Origin: an uncultured Acidobacteriaceae bacterium
Lineage (GTDB): Bacteria; Acidobacteriota; Terriglobia; Terriglobales; Acidobacteriaceae
DNA length: 64,000 bases
NCBI GenBank assembly: GCA_937879855.1
Contig: CALFMO010000020.1
Location: forward strand, 1 to 64,000
Direction of reading: 5' to 3'
Part shown: positions 24,408 through 32,208 of the stretch, one piece after another
Layout of the letters: each line of letters opens with the position of its first letter
Numbering within the stretch: the stretch's first letter is position 1
Program-made: the position numbers and the translations under genes
Notes under the pieces: generated by a model
The model's database searches: none
What the model saw: the letters and a program-made list of their open reading frames with translations, nothing else
What the model was told of the DNA's origin: nothing

Positions 24408-25625
24408 TTGAACATTCCCGTCGAAGGCTTCATGTATCCCAACGAAGTCGAACTCCAATGGAGCATCCTCATCGTTCTCTACCCCTTCATCACAGGACTG
24501 GTCGCCGGCGCCTTCATTCTCGCCTCGCTCGAGCGCGTCTTCCGCGTCGAGGCCGTCAAGCCCACCTACCGCCTGGCCCTGCTAACCGCACTCTCGTTCC
24601 TGCTGGTCGCTCCTCTCCCGCTGCAATTGCATCTGGGACATCCTGAGCGCTCCCTGGAAATGTATCTGACGCCGCACCGCTCCTCCGCCATGGCCATGTT
24701 CGGATTCGTCTACCTCTGGTATTTAATGGCCGTCTTGCTCCTGGAAATCTGGCTCGACTTCCGCCTCGACATCGTCATCAAGTCCCAGACCACAACCCGC
24801 GTCACTCGGCTCATCTACCGCGCCCTCACGCTCGGCTCCGACAACATTAGCGAACGCTCGCTGCACATCGACGAGCGCCTCGGCTACTTCATCACCGTAA
24901 TCGGAATCCCCTCCGCCTTCCTGCTCCACGGATACGTCGGCTTCATCTTCGGATCAATCAAGGCCAACCCCTGGTGGTCTTCGCCGCTCATGCCCATCGT
25001 CTTCATCTTCTCCGCGATGGTTTCCGGAATAGCCGCCGTCATGCTGCTCTACATGGTCACCACCCGCCTGCGCGGCCGCGATATCGATATTCGCTGCCTC
25101 GACAAGATCGCCCAATATCTCTTCTACATCTTCATGATCGACTTCAGCCTCGAGATGCTCGACCTCCTTCAGCGCGTCTACGAAGCCGACGAATCTTTCC
25201 GCAGCCTTGACTTTATGGTCCACACGCGCCTCTGGACCTCGCAGGTCATCATTCAAATTCTTATCGGCACAGTCACACCGATCACCCTGCTCGGTCTCAC
25301 GCAAATCCTGAAGCTGACCGAGGCCGCCCGCAAACGCATCTACGCGCTCGCCGGATGCCTCACCGTGATCGGCATCTTCGCCATGCGCTGGAACGTCGTC
25401 ATTGGCGGCCAGCTATTCTCCAAAAGTTTCCTCGGCTACACGACTTATAAAATGGCCTTCGCCACCCGCGAAGGACTGCTGACCGCGATCGCCCTCCTCA
25501 TACTTCCCTTTATCATCCTGTCGGTCTTGGTAAAACTCCTGCCGCCCTGGCCGGACGCGGGTCCCGTTCCCGCTCCCGGTGCTATCGAGCCGCGGAACCA
25601 GCTAACCCCTGTCCTGCGGGGTTGA
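24408..25625 (+). CDS. NrfD/PsrC-like quinone-reactive membrane subunit
   Basis: 405 residues with eight to ten hydrophobic segments (LIVLYPFITGLVAGAFILAS, LTALSFLLVAPLPLQLHLGH, IPSAFLLHGYVGFIFGSI). The EVELQWSILIVLYPFITGL opening and HLGHPER are typical of the NrfD family, which exchanges electrons and protons with membrane quinones without its own cofactors. The TTG at 24408 is taken as start because GAGGAG lies 6 nt upstream; the next candidate is the internal Met at MYPNEVE. It follows the ferredoxin gene after a 253-bp repeat-filled gap and precedes a large membrane protein gene by 12 bp. Confidence 0.88.
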   Translation: MNIPVEGFMYPNEVELQWSILIVLYPFITGLVAGAFILASLERVFRVEAVKPTYRLALLTALSFLLVAPLPLQLHLGHPERSLEMYLTPHRSSAMAMFGFVYLWYLMAVLLLEIWLDFRLDIVIKSQTTTRVTRLIYRALTLGSDNISERSLHIDERLGYFITVIGIPSAFLLHGYVGFIFGSIKANPWWSSPLMPIVFIFSAMVSGIAAVMLLYMVTTRLRGRDIDIRCLDKIAQYLFYIFMIDFSLEMLDLLQRVYEADESFRSLDFMVHTRLWTSQVIIQILIGTVTPITLLGLTQILKLTEAARKRIYALAGCLTVIGIFAMRWNVVIGGQLFSKSFLGYTTYKMAFATREGLLTAIALLILPFIILSVLVKLLPPWPDAGPVPAPGAIEPRNQLTPVLRG

Positions 25626-25637
25626 TGCGGAGTGCCC

Positions 25638-27389
25638 ATGGCGCAAGCTCTCTACGGCGTCCCATCGGATGTAGAACAACTCAGCGAGCGAGTTCGTGAA
25701 CTCGAACGCCGCGTTTCCGCTCTCGAAAGCCAGCCGGAAAAAACCGTTCCCCCAATTTCCGCTGCGACCGACTTTGCCCTACAACGACCGCGCCCTCCCG
25801 CCACCTGGCGAGGATTTCCTCCCGCCGAAGTCCCCGGCGGAGCCGTGCCCATACTCGGCAAAGCTGTCCTGGGAATCGCCGGAGCCTACCTGCTCCGCGC
25901 CATCGCCGAATCCGGCGCCATCCCCAAACTTCCCATCCTGATTCTGGCCATCGTCTACGCGGGATTGTGGATGCTGTGGGCCGTCCGCACCCACGCCGCC
26001 AACCGCTTCGCCAGCGCCACCTACGCCATTACCGCCACATTGATTCTTGCGCCGCTGCTCTGGGAATCCACGGTCCGCTTTCAGGTCCTGACACCAGCGT
26101 TCACCGCAGTCGTGCTGGTCGCGTTCGTAGTGCTGGCATTAGCTCTGGCATGGCAGCGCAACCTGCAACTCATCCCGTGGATCGCAACCCTATCCACAGT
26201 CATCACCGCCGTAGCGCTCATCATCGCGACCCGCGAACTCGTCCCACTCACCGCCGCCCTGCTGGCCGTAGCCCTGGCCACAGAATTCGCCGCCTGCCTC
26301 GAACATCGCTTGAGCCAGCGAGCCGTGCCCGCCATCGCCGCCGACTTCGCGGTCTGGTTGCTCCTCGATGTGATGACCTCGTCCACCGGAGTGCCCGAGG
26401 GATACCGTCCGATCTCCGCTGCCGCGATCACCCTTGTCTGCGTGGTTCTGTTCGCGATCTATGGAGCCAGCATCGCCATCCGCACCTTCGCTCTTCGACG
26501 TCCCATCACCGTCTTCGAAATCGGCCAGGGCGTCGTCGCCTTCCTGCTGGCGGCTTTCGGCACGATGCGCGCAACTCACGACGCAGCCGCGCCCGCTCTC
26601 GGCATTTTTTGTCTTGTGCTCGCCGCTGTCTGCTATTGGGGAGACCTCTCTCGATTTACCGGCGAACTCTACGCCCGCGATCGCCGGGTCAGTTCCACCT
26701 ACGCCGCCGCGCTAATCCTCGCGGGAAGCTTCCTTCTATTCCCCACAAATCTGCAAGCGCCGTTCCTGAGCGCCGCCGCAGTGGCAGCCGCTTTCTTCTA
26801 TGCCCGGACGCGCAAACTCGGCCTTGGAATTCACGGTTCGCTCTACCTGGCCGCCGCCGCCACGGTTTCGTCACTGCCATCATGGGTGGCGAGTGCAATG
26901 GCCGGAAAGATCCCATCCGCCCCGGCGTGGGATTTTTTGATCATCGCCACTTGCGCAGCTGCCAGCTACATCCTCGGCTCGCGCCCCGCGCAAGAACAAA
27001 AGCAAGCTAAAATCAATGAAGACCCAAAGAAGCGCCGCCTGCTTTGGGTCCTTCCCGCCGCAGTAGTTGCTTTCGCCGCCGCCGCCCTGGTCGTAGTTGC
27101 GATCCTCTGGCTAACAGCAGGCCGCCTCGATCTAAGTCTCTCGCGCCTTTCGGTAGTCCGCACAGTAGTAAACTGCGCGCTGGCTCTAGGTCTCGCCTAT
27201 CTGGGCTCCCGTTGGCAACGCATCGAACTAGCCTGGGTCGCCTACTCCGCCGTAGCCTTCGGCACGCTCAAACTCCTCTTCGAAGACCTGCGCTTCGGCA
27301 ATGCCGCCTCACTCGTAGTCTCACTCCTGTTCTACGGCCTGATCCTGATTCTGCTTCCCCGTCTAACGTGCGGCGCCCCTGCATCATAA
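25638..27389 (+). CDS. Large polytopic membrane protein (DUF2339-like)
   Basis: 583 residues. A short coiled coil (VEQLSERVRELERRVSALE) comes first, then a proline-rich linker, then well over ten hydrophobic segments to the end. This layout resembles DUF2339 membrane proteins; the assignment is tentative. The ATG at 25638 follows GGAG; a GTG two codons earlier is less well placed. It is 12 bp behind the NrfD-like gene, so co-transcription is likely and it may help assemble or anchor the electron-transfer complex, though nothing shows that directly. Confidence 0.7.
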   Translation: MAQALYGVPSDVEQLSERVRELERRVSALESQPEKTVPPISAATDFALQRPRPPATWRGFPPAEVPGGAVPILGKAVLGIAGAYLLRAIAESGAIPKLPILILAIVYAGLWMLWAVRTHAANRFASATYAITATLILAPLLWESTVRFQVLTPAFTAVVLVAFVVLALALAWQRNLQLIPWIATLSTVITAVALIIATRELVPLTAALLAVALATEFAACLEHRLSQRAVPAIAADFAVWLLLDVMTSSTGVPEGYRPISAAAITLVCVVLFAIYGASIAIRTFALRRPITVFEIGQGVVAFLLAAFGTMRATHDAAAPALGIFCLVLAAVCYWGDLSRFTGELYARDRRVSSTYAAALILAGSFLLFPTNLQAPFLSAAAVAAAFFYARTRKLGLGIHGSLYLAAAATVSSLPSWVASAMAGKIPSAPAWDFLIIATCAAASYILGSRPAQEQKQAKINEDPKKRRLLWVLPAAVVAFAAAALVVVAILWLTAGRLDLSLSRLSVVRTVVNCALALGLAYLGSRWQRIELAWVAYSAVAFGTLKLLFEDLRFGNAASLVVSLLFYGLILILLPRLTCGAPAS

Positions 27390-27651
27390 GCAACTCACGT
27401 AGCGACAGCCGCCTCGGCTGTCAGCGCAACTCTTACGGGATCGTCCTCGGGGCCTGAAAGCAAGCGTCCCCACCCCATTAACCCGCAGTTGCCGTTCTCC
27501 GCGTACTCTGCGCGCCGTCCTCAGCGCACTCTGCGGTTCAAGCTTTGCTCCGAGCACCCTCCAGAAAACTTTGGGTACGTTACCACCGTGCCCCCACTAA
27601 CCGGGCCATTTTCACGATGCTCGTCCTATCGGACACTGGAACTCACACAAC
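27390..27651. other. Repeat-filled spacer
   Basis: It contains the hairpin GACAGCCGCCTCGGCTGTC (27404-27422). A repeat reading CAGTTGCCGTTCTC and later TTCAAGCTTTGCTCCGA (27486-27552) recurs at 30236-30303. A short palindrome GTCC-TATC-GGAC lies at 27623-27634. No gene is seen. Confidence 0.6.
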
Positions 27652-27765
27652 ATGCCAGCCAAATCCACAACCCGCAAAGATACCCTCAAAGTCGAGAAGG
27701 TATCGCTCCTCGTGCTGGCTCTATGCATAGTCGTGCTGGTTTATGTCGTAGTCCGGCCCTTCTAG
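27652..27765 (+). CDS. Candidate 37-residue single-pass membrane protein
   Basis: ATG to TAG encodes MPAKSTTRKDTLKVEKVSLL followed by VLALCIVVLVYVVVRPF. A charged N-terminus and one transmembrane helix suggest a small inner-membrane protein. The Shine-Dalgarno is weak, so it is a candidate only. It lies just upstream of the PAS gene. Confidence 0.4.
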   Translation: MPAKSTTRKDTLKVEKVSLLVLALCIVVLVYVVVRPF

Positions 27766-27865
27766 ACAGCTTTCTGAACCATTCCAGAAACGTTCCACGG
27801 CCCGGTTGCCGGTGAAACGCGGCGATCAGAATTAGTCCGCTCTGCCTGCCGAACGAAGCGGTACT

Positions 27866-28201
27866 ATGGAACACCGCAATATGAAAGACGATCGAGACGG
27901 CATATGGATCATCGGCGCAGATGCCAAAACCACCTACGCCAACGAACGAATGGCTGAAATTCTCGGAACATCTCCCGCGGAGATGATTGGGCAGGAGTCA
28001 TTCGCCTATATATTTCCCGAAGATGTTGACGCAGCTCAGCGCTTGTTCGATGCGAAGACTCGTGGCGATACCAAGCCGTTTCAGTTTAAGTTGCGGCGGC
28101 AGGACGGATCGGCGATTAAGGTCGATGTCCAGGGGACTCCGCTATTCAACGCGGCGGGCGTATTCAAGGGAATCGTCGGCACATTCAGCGTTCAAAAATG
28201 A
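27866..28201 (+). CDS. Stand-alone PAS domain protein
   Basis: 111 residues, essentially one PAS domain: WIIGADAKTTYANERMAEIL, EMIGQESFAYIFPEDVDAAQ, RRQDGSAIKVDVQGTPLFNA and VFKGIVGTFSVQK. PAS domains sense ligands or redox state, usually joined to an output domain; none is encoded downstream before the convergent GH35-like gene. It may act as a free sensor that binds another protein, or be what remains of a longer gene. There is no transmembrane segment. Confidence 0.8.
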   Translation: MEHRNMKDDRDGIWIIGADAKTTYANERMAEILGTSPAEMIGQESFAYIFPEDVDAAQRLFDAKTRGDTKPFQFKLRRQDGSAIKVDVQGTPLFNAAGVFKGIVGTFSVQK

Positions 28202-28273
28202 AACCCACATTTGCGACAAGAAACTGCCTTGGAAAAGATTTCGAGCGTGGCAGGCCGCTCAATCTGGCCCATT

Positions 28274-29890
28274 TTAGAAGCGTTCCAAACGCACCCGCAC
28301 CACGGCAGGTTTGTCATAAAAACACAGACCGCGGTCCGTTTCATCGCCATTCCACAGCTTAATCGGCTTCCACACGCCGTTCTCGTATGCGCCCTGCTCC
28401 GCAGTGATGATCTGGCTGCGCATCCACGGCAATTTTCCTGGCAAGTGAAAATTGACGCTGGCGTCCACGCCGGTGACCAGAAACTCATTCGGTCCTAATT
28501 GCGCGATCACCGCTGCAGCGTGAGCATCTTTGGTGCCAGGCGCCCGTCGACCATCGCGCTGCGGAAAACCAAAAGTCACCGTGGCCTGCCAATCCCCGAA
28601 GTCCACTTCCTGCGCGGTCTGCCCCGGTTCTTCTACGGCCGTCTTCAGCTTGCCATCGAATTCCAGTTGCGCAATTTCGCGGCTCATGGGCGCGAGCAAA
28701 GCAAAGTTATTGGCATGGGCCTTCCAGGATTCGCTGCCGAGAATGTTCCATCCTGCCTGGTCCACCCCGAAAGGCGAGAACCCGATCGCTCCATCTCCCA
28801 GCGCATAAAACAGGAACTTGCCAAAGCTGTCGCTCCGGCCCGTCTCCGGAATCCAGAGTGGATTATCTGGACGATGGTAGGCGCGCATCGTCTCCCGGTA
28901 AAACTGGGAATCGTCTGCGTAGATGTCCGGTCCGATCATGTCGATCGAGGGTGCCAATGTCCTCCACAGTCCGACTAGCTTCTGCACCGCGCCGCCGCTG
29001 GGATATCCAATCCCGGGCATGTCAAGCTGCCGTTGCGGCAACTCGGGAGCCGGATAATCCAGCCACACGTTGATGTAACAAGGAACGGAGAATTCGGCTT
29101 TACCCGCGGCTACGATCTCGTTGATATATTTCGCCTGGTAGTAGAACTGGAACATCTCATCCGCATCCGCTCCAAAAGCTTGGCTCCACGTGCCCGGCTT
29201 CTTGTGAGCGGCGGCCACCAGATCGGCAGGCACGGCGCCGGCGAACTGATGGTTCACCTCCGGCGAATTGTCTCGGACGCTTCCGATGTTGCCGGATTCA
29301 TTTTCCACCTGCACCAGAATCACCGTGTGCTGCTCCCCATCAATTTGTTTCAAGTGGCGCATGAGCGCGACGAACGCGGTTTTGTCGGCCTCCAGAGTGT
29401 TGCGTGAAAGCGGGGAAAGCACGTCAATGGGTTCGCCATCGGGCCGAATGACACGCGGAAAACGTTTTGGGTCCGTCTTCACCCACGCTGGCGCGTAGTG
29501 CATGTTGCCGTTCTTCCAGGTGCCGAACCATAGCAGCACCACACGCAGGTTGTGGGCGCGAGCGCCTTTGACGATCTGATCCACGTTGGTAAAGTCAAAG
29601 TGGCCTTCTTGTGATTCGAGTTGCTCCCAATAAACCGGAGCTTCCACGGTGTTTGCATGTAACGCGGCCATTGACTCCCACACCTGTGGCAGTTCGCTGG
29701 GCCAGGCACTGGAGTTGTGGATTTGCCCGCCAAGAATCAAGAACGGCCGCCCATCAACCATAAGAGCGTAACGGCCATCTTTCTGTGTGAGCGTTGGAGC
29801 GTCTGCCGCACGGGCATGGGAGAGCGCGAAAACCGCGAGCACGACGGCGGCTAAGAAACGAAGTCGCCCGACAATAGAAAGCCGCAGCAT
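28274..29890 (-). CDS. Secreted GH35-like beta-galactosidase family hydrolase
   Basis: 538 residues with a signal peptide (RLRFLAAVVLAVFALSHARA). A TIM-barrel glycoside hydrolase is indicated by FLILGGQIHNSSAWP, TVEAPVYWEQLESQEGHFDF, the acid/base glutamate in VQVENESGN (Glu198) and a candidate nucleophile in LWIPETGRS. The C-terminal part (about 400-538) is beta-rich, as in GH35 proteins with a DUF5597-type tail. It should cleave terminal beta-galactosides or related sugars outside the cytoplasm; specificity is not predictable here. It stands alone, convergent with the PAS gene. Confidence 0.87.
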   Translation of the reverse strand: MLRLSIVGRLRFLAAVVLAVFALSHARAADAPTLTQKDGRYALMVDGRPFLILGGQIHNSSAWPSELPQVWESMAALHANTVEAPVYWEQLESQEGHFDFTNVDQIVKGARAHNLRVVLLWFGTWKNGNMHYAPAWVKTDPKRFPRVIRPDGEPIDVLSPLSRNTLEADKTAFVALMRHLKQIDGEQHTVILVQVENESGNIGSVRDNSPEVNHQFAGAVPADLVAAAHKKPGTWSQAFGADADEMFQFYYQAKYINEIVAAGKAEFSVPCYINVWLDYPAPELPQRQLDMPGIGYPSGGAVQKLVGLWRTLAPSIDMIGPDIYADDSQFYRETMRAYHRPDNPLWIPETGRSDSFGKFLFYALGDGAIGFSPFGVDQAGWNILGSESWKAHANNFALLAPMSREIAQLEFDGKLKTAVEEPGQTAQEVDFGDWQATVTFGFPQRDGRRAPGTKDAHAAAVIAQLGPNEFLVTGVDASVNFHLPGKLPWMRSQIITAEQGAYENGVWKPIKLWNGDETDRGLCFYDKPAVVRVRLERF

Positions 29891-29959
29891 AATGGGATGC
29901 CCTCCGCAGCAGTGTTAATCGGCTGGACTCGTCGCGAATCCGTAAATTCGTGCAGCGAC

Positions 29960-30127
29960 TTATTTCAGTTTCACGAAGAGCAACACGAAAATCGCCCAAA
30001 TCCCTACCGTCATCGGAAACTGCACTAAAGAAGCGTCCCGCAGCAGGCCTCCTCTGGGCAGAAAAAACGTCGCCACCATCATTGCGAGAGCCGTGAATAC
30101 TCCCAGAACAAATCGTTTCCAGTTCAT
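29960..30127 (-). CDS. Small two-helix membrane protein, 55 residues
   Basis: ATG at 30127. The sequence begins MNWKRFVLGVFTALAMMVAT and ends VGIWAIFVLLFVKLK, giving two transmembrane helices joined by a short loop (FLPRGGLLRDAS). A G-rich stretch lies about 8 nt upstream of the start. It is on the same strand as the GH35-like gene. Function unknown. Confidence 0.55.
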   Translation of the reverse strand: MNWKRFVLGVFTALAMMVATFFLPRGGLLRDASLVQFPMTVGIWAIFVLLFVKLK

Positions 30128-30235
30128 GCTGTTCGCCCCCCGGCGGTCTCGGACTTCGAGAACGGCAGCGATTGTACACTTCTTTTCGCTCGCCCAGAGC
30201 GGTTCGTCGATTCCGCGCGATTATTCCAGTATTGG

Positions 30236-30303
30236 CAGTTGCCGTTCTCTGCGTCCTCGGCGGCCGTTTTCGGCGATCTCAGCGGTCCAAGCTTTGCTCC
30301 GAA
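30236..30303. repeat. Dispersed repeat CAGTTGCCGTTCTC...AAGCTTTGCTCCGA
   Basis: Second copy of the element at 27486-27552, in the same orientation, with conserved ends and a variable middle. Confidence 0.75.
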
Positions 30304-30316
30304 CGCTCTCAATCCG

Positions 30317-30345
30317 AAAAAAAGGCGCCGGAAGTTTCCGGCGCC
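30317..30345 (-). terminator. Rho-independent terminator of the AAA+ ATPase gene
   Basis: On the minus strand a perfect stem, GGCGCCGGA/TCCGGCGCC, is followed by seven T. It lies about 80 bp past the stop codon of the AAA+ gene. Confidence 0.9.
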
Positions 30346-30425
30346 ATGAAGTGGCGTGCAACTCGCGAGATGCGTTCAAGCGAGAAATCGTAGATCTTAA
30401 GCTAAGAGCTAGCAGCTAGAAGCTT

Positions 30426-31592
30426 CTACTTGCTCTCCGCCACCGACGGGCTCGTTCCAAAGTCCCGGCGGCTATTGGCGGCCGTCCGCGCGGCCTTGGC
30501 ATTGACCTGGTTCGCAGCCGCGGCCCCGTAGCGTTCCAGCATCACCGGAGCCATCGTGTTCTCTGCTTCCTTCACAAAGATCATCCGGTTCTCCGAAGCC
30601 ATGTCGATGCGCACAAAGTCCCCCAGCTTCACCTGCCCGGTCGCCACCAGGTTCGCCAGCGGAAACACCAGGTTGCGCTCAATCGCCCGCTTCAAATGCC
30701 GCGCCCCGTACCGCGGATCGGTCCCTTCCTTCAGCAAATACTCTTTTACGGCCGCCGTGCAGTTGAACACAAACTGATTCGTCCCTGCGGCCATCAGCAC
30801 GCGCTGCTGCACCATTCCCAGTTCGATGTCCAGAATCTGCGCCAGATGCTCGTCGCGCAGCGTCTTGAACACCACCGTCTTGTCGATCCGGTTCATGAAC
30901 TCCGGGGTAAACTTCCGCCGCGCCGCTTCCACCGCGGTTCGCTGAATCTTGTCGTCGAACGACTGATCGACCTCAACCGCTTTCGGCGCAAATCCGAAGC
31001 CGCCATCCACCAGCGCCGTCATCTCCCCGGCGCCCAGGTTCGAAGTCATGATGATGATGCACTGCGACAGATCCACCCGCCGGTTATCGCCCAGCGTCAG
31101 CGTGGCCTTGTCCAGAATCCCCAGCAGCAGCTGCCACAGCGAATCCGAAGCCTTCTCGATCTCGTCAAACAGCAGAATCGAGAGCTTCAGCTTCTCGGTG
31201 TACCACTGGTTCAACGCCTCTTGCGTGAGCAGGGGATGCGTCTCCCGATGCCCCAGATATCCCGGAGGGGAACCAATCAGCTTGGCAATCTCGTGCGAAT
31301 GCTGGAACTCGGCGCAGTCAATCTTGATGCAGGCACGCGCGTCCCCAAACAGCGCCTCGGCCATGGCTTCCACCACGCGCGTCTTCCCCGATCCCGTTGG
31401 CCCGAGAAACAGCAGGTTCCCCACCGGACGTCCCGGCGCATTCAACCCCGCCAGAAACATCTGGTAGATTTCCACAACTTTTTCCACTGCCTGCTCCTGC
31501 CCCACAATGCGGCGGCGCAGGGCGGCATCAAACTCTCCAGCATCGTTGCTGCGGCGGTTGGGATCGAGCACGGTTGCGAGGTTCGTTCTCAT
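30426..31592 (-). CDS. Single-ring Clp/HSP100-type AAA+ ATPase
   Basis: 388 residues. Walker A is GPTGSGKT (64-71), the pore-loop-like GYLGH is at 111-115, and Walker B is LLFDEIEKA (D143, E144). The sensor region is MTSNLGAGEM and the arginine-finger block is PEFMNRIDKTVVF. A Clp-type small domain follows with DPRYGARHLKRAIERNLVFP. It lacks the N-domain and D1 ring of ClpB/ClpA, the zinc finger of ClpX and any visible ClpP-binding loop. It probably remodels or unfolds a specific partner; the partner is not encoded next to it. A strong terminator follows, so the gene appears to be monocistronic. Confidence 0.88.
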   Translation of the reverse strand: MRTNLATVLDPNRRSNDAGEFDAALRRRIVGQEQAVEKVVEIYQMFLAGLNAPGRPVGNLLFLGPTGSGKTRVVEAMAEALFGDARACIKIDCAEFQHSHEIAKLIGSPPGYLGHRETHPLLTQEALNQWYTEKLKLSILLFDEIEKASDSLWQLLLGILDKATLTLGDNRRVDLSQCIIIMTSNLGAGEMTALVDGGFGFAPKAVEVDQSFDDKIQRTAVEAARRKFTPEFMNRIDKTVVFKTLRDEHLAQILDIELGMVQQRVLMAAGTNQFVFNCTAAVKEYLLKEGTDPRYGARHLKRAIERNLVFPLANLVATGQVKLGDFVRIDMASENRMIFVKEAENTMAPVMLERYGAAAANQVNAKAARTAANSRRDFGTSPSVAESK

Positions 31593-32208
31593 GGCTTCAT
31601 TGCCCGAAATTACCGGACATTTTCCCTTTCAAGGCCGTTTTCTTCGGCTCTTCTATGGTTATTTCCGACCGTAATGTGCTTTTTGACCTGGAGCCCGTTT
31701 TCCCGGACGCCCTCTGATTCAGTTTCACCGCGCGCGCCTCCGGTTGCCTGAGAGATAAGCAACCCGCTAGCCACGCCTCCAAGAAATTCCGCCGAACGCG
31801 GAACTCCCACATCCTCCAAGGCTTATCGTCCCCCTACGCCAATTCCAAGCGCCGGAATTCCCCCTCACCCTAATGCGAAGAGAAATAAATTGCGTAAAGG
31901 GGGAAAGGAACCCGCACGAACGATGTGGCAGCCGACTCATGTGGCAGCACAGTGCATGTGGCGACGGACGCATTCGTCCGTCGCGCGCAAGCCTGCCCTG
32001 AGCGAAGTCGAAGGGGCGTAGCCGAGCGGCCCCAGGGCAACACGCACGATCCTAACTTGCAGCTCCGGTCTATGTCTCGGTCTGTGCCCTTGTCACTCTC
32101 TACTCCGCTCACGCATCAAACAGTACAACCGTCGTACTCCACACGTAACTAGCGACCCTCACCCGCCGCATCTACTATCGCAATCGGGTAGGTATCGCGG
32201 AGGAACGC
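31593..32208. other. Intergenic region between divergent AAA+ and DUF4015 genes, with a hairpin repeat
   Basis: About 616 bp. At 31961-31984 is the perfect hairpin GCGACGGACG/CGTCCGTCGC, flanked by CATGTGGC and, around 32018-32036, GTAGCCGAGCGGCCCC. The same flanks occur at 33170-33230 inside the neighbouring gene. Other copies of the GGACGCATTCGTCC core are at 34456-34471, 63523-63544 and 63605-63622. No gene or promoter was convincing. Confidence 0.6.

Noticed and set aside
27623..27634. GTCC-TATC-GGAC palindrome as another ADOP-type activator site
   Set aside because: Spacing is N4 rather than N6, no GG-N10-GC element follows, and no ADOP is nearby.
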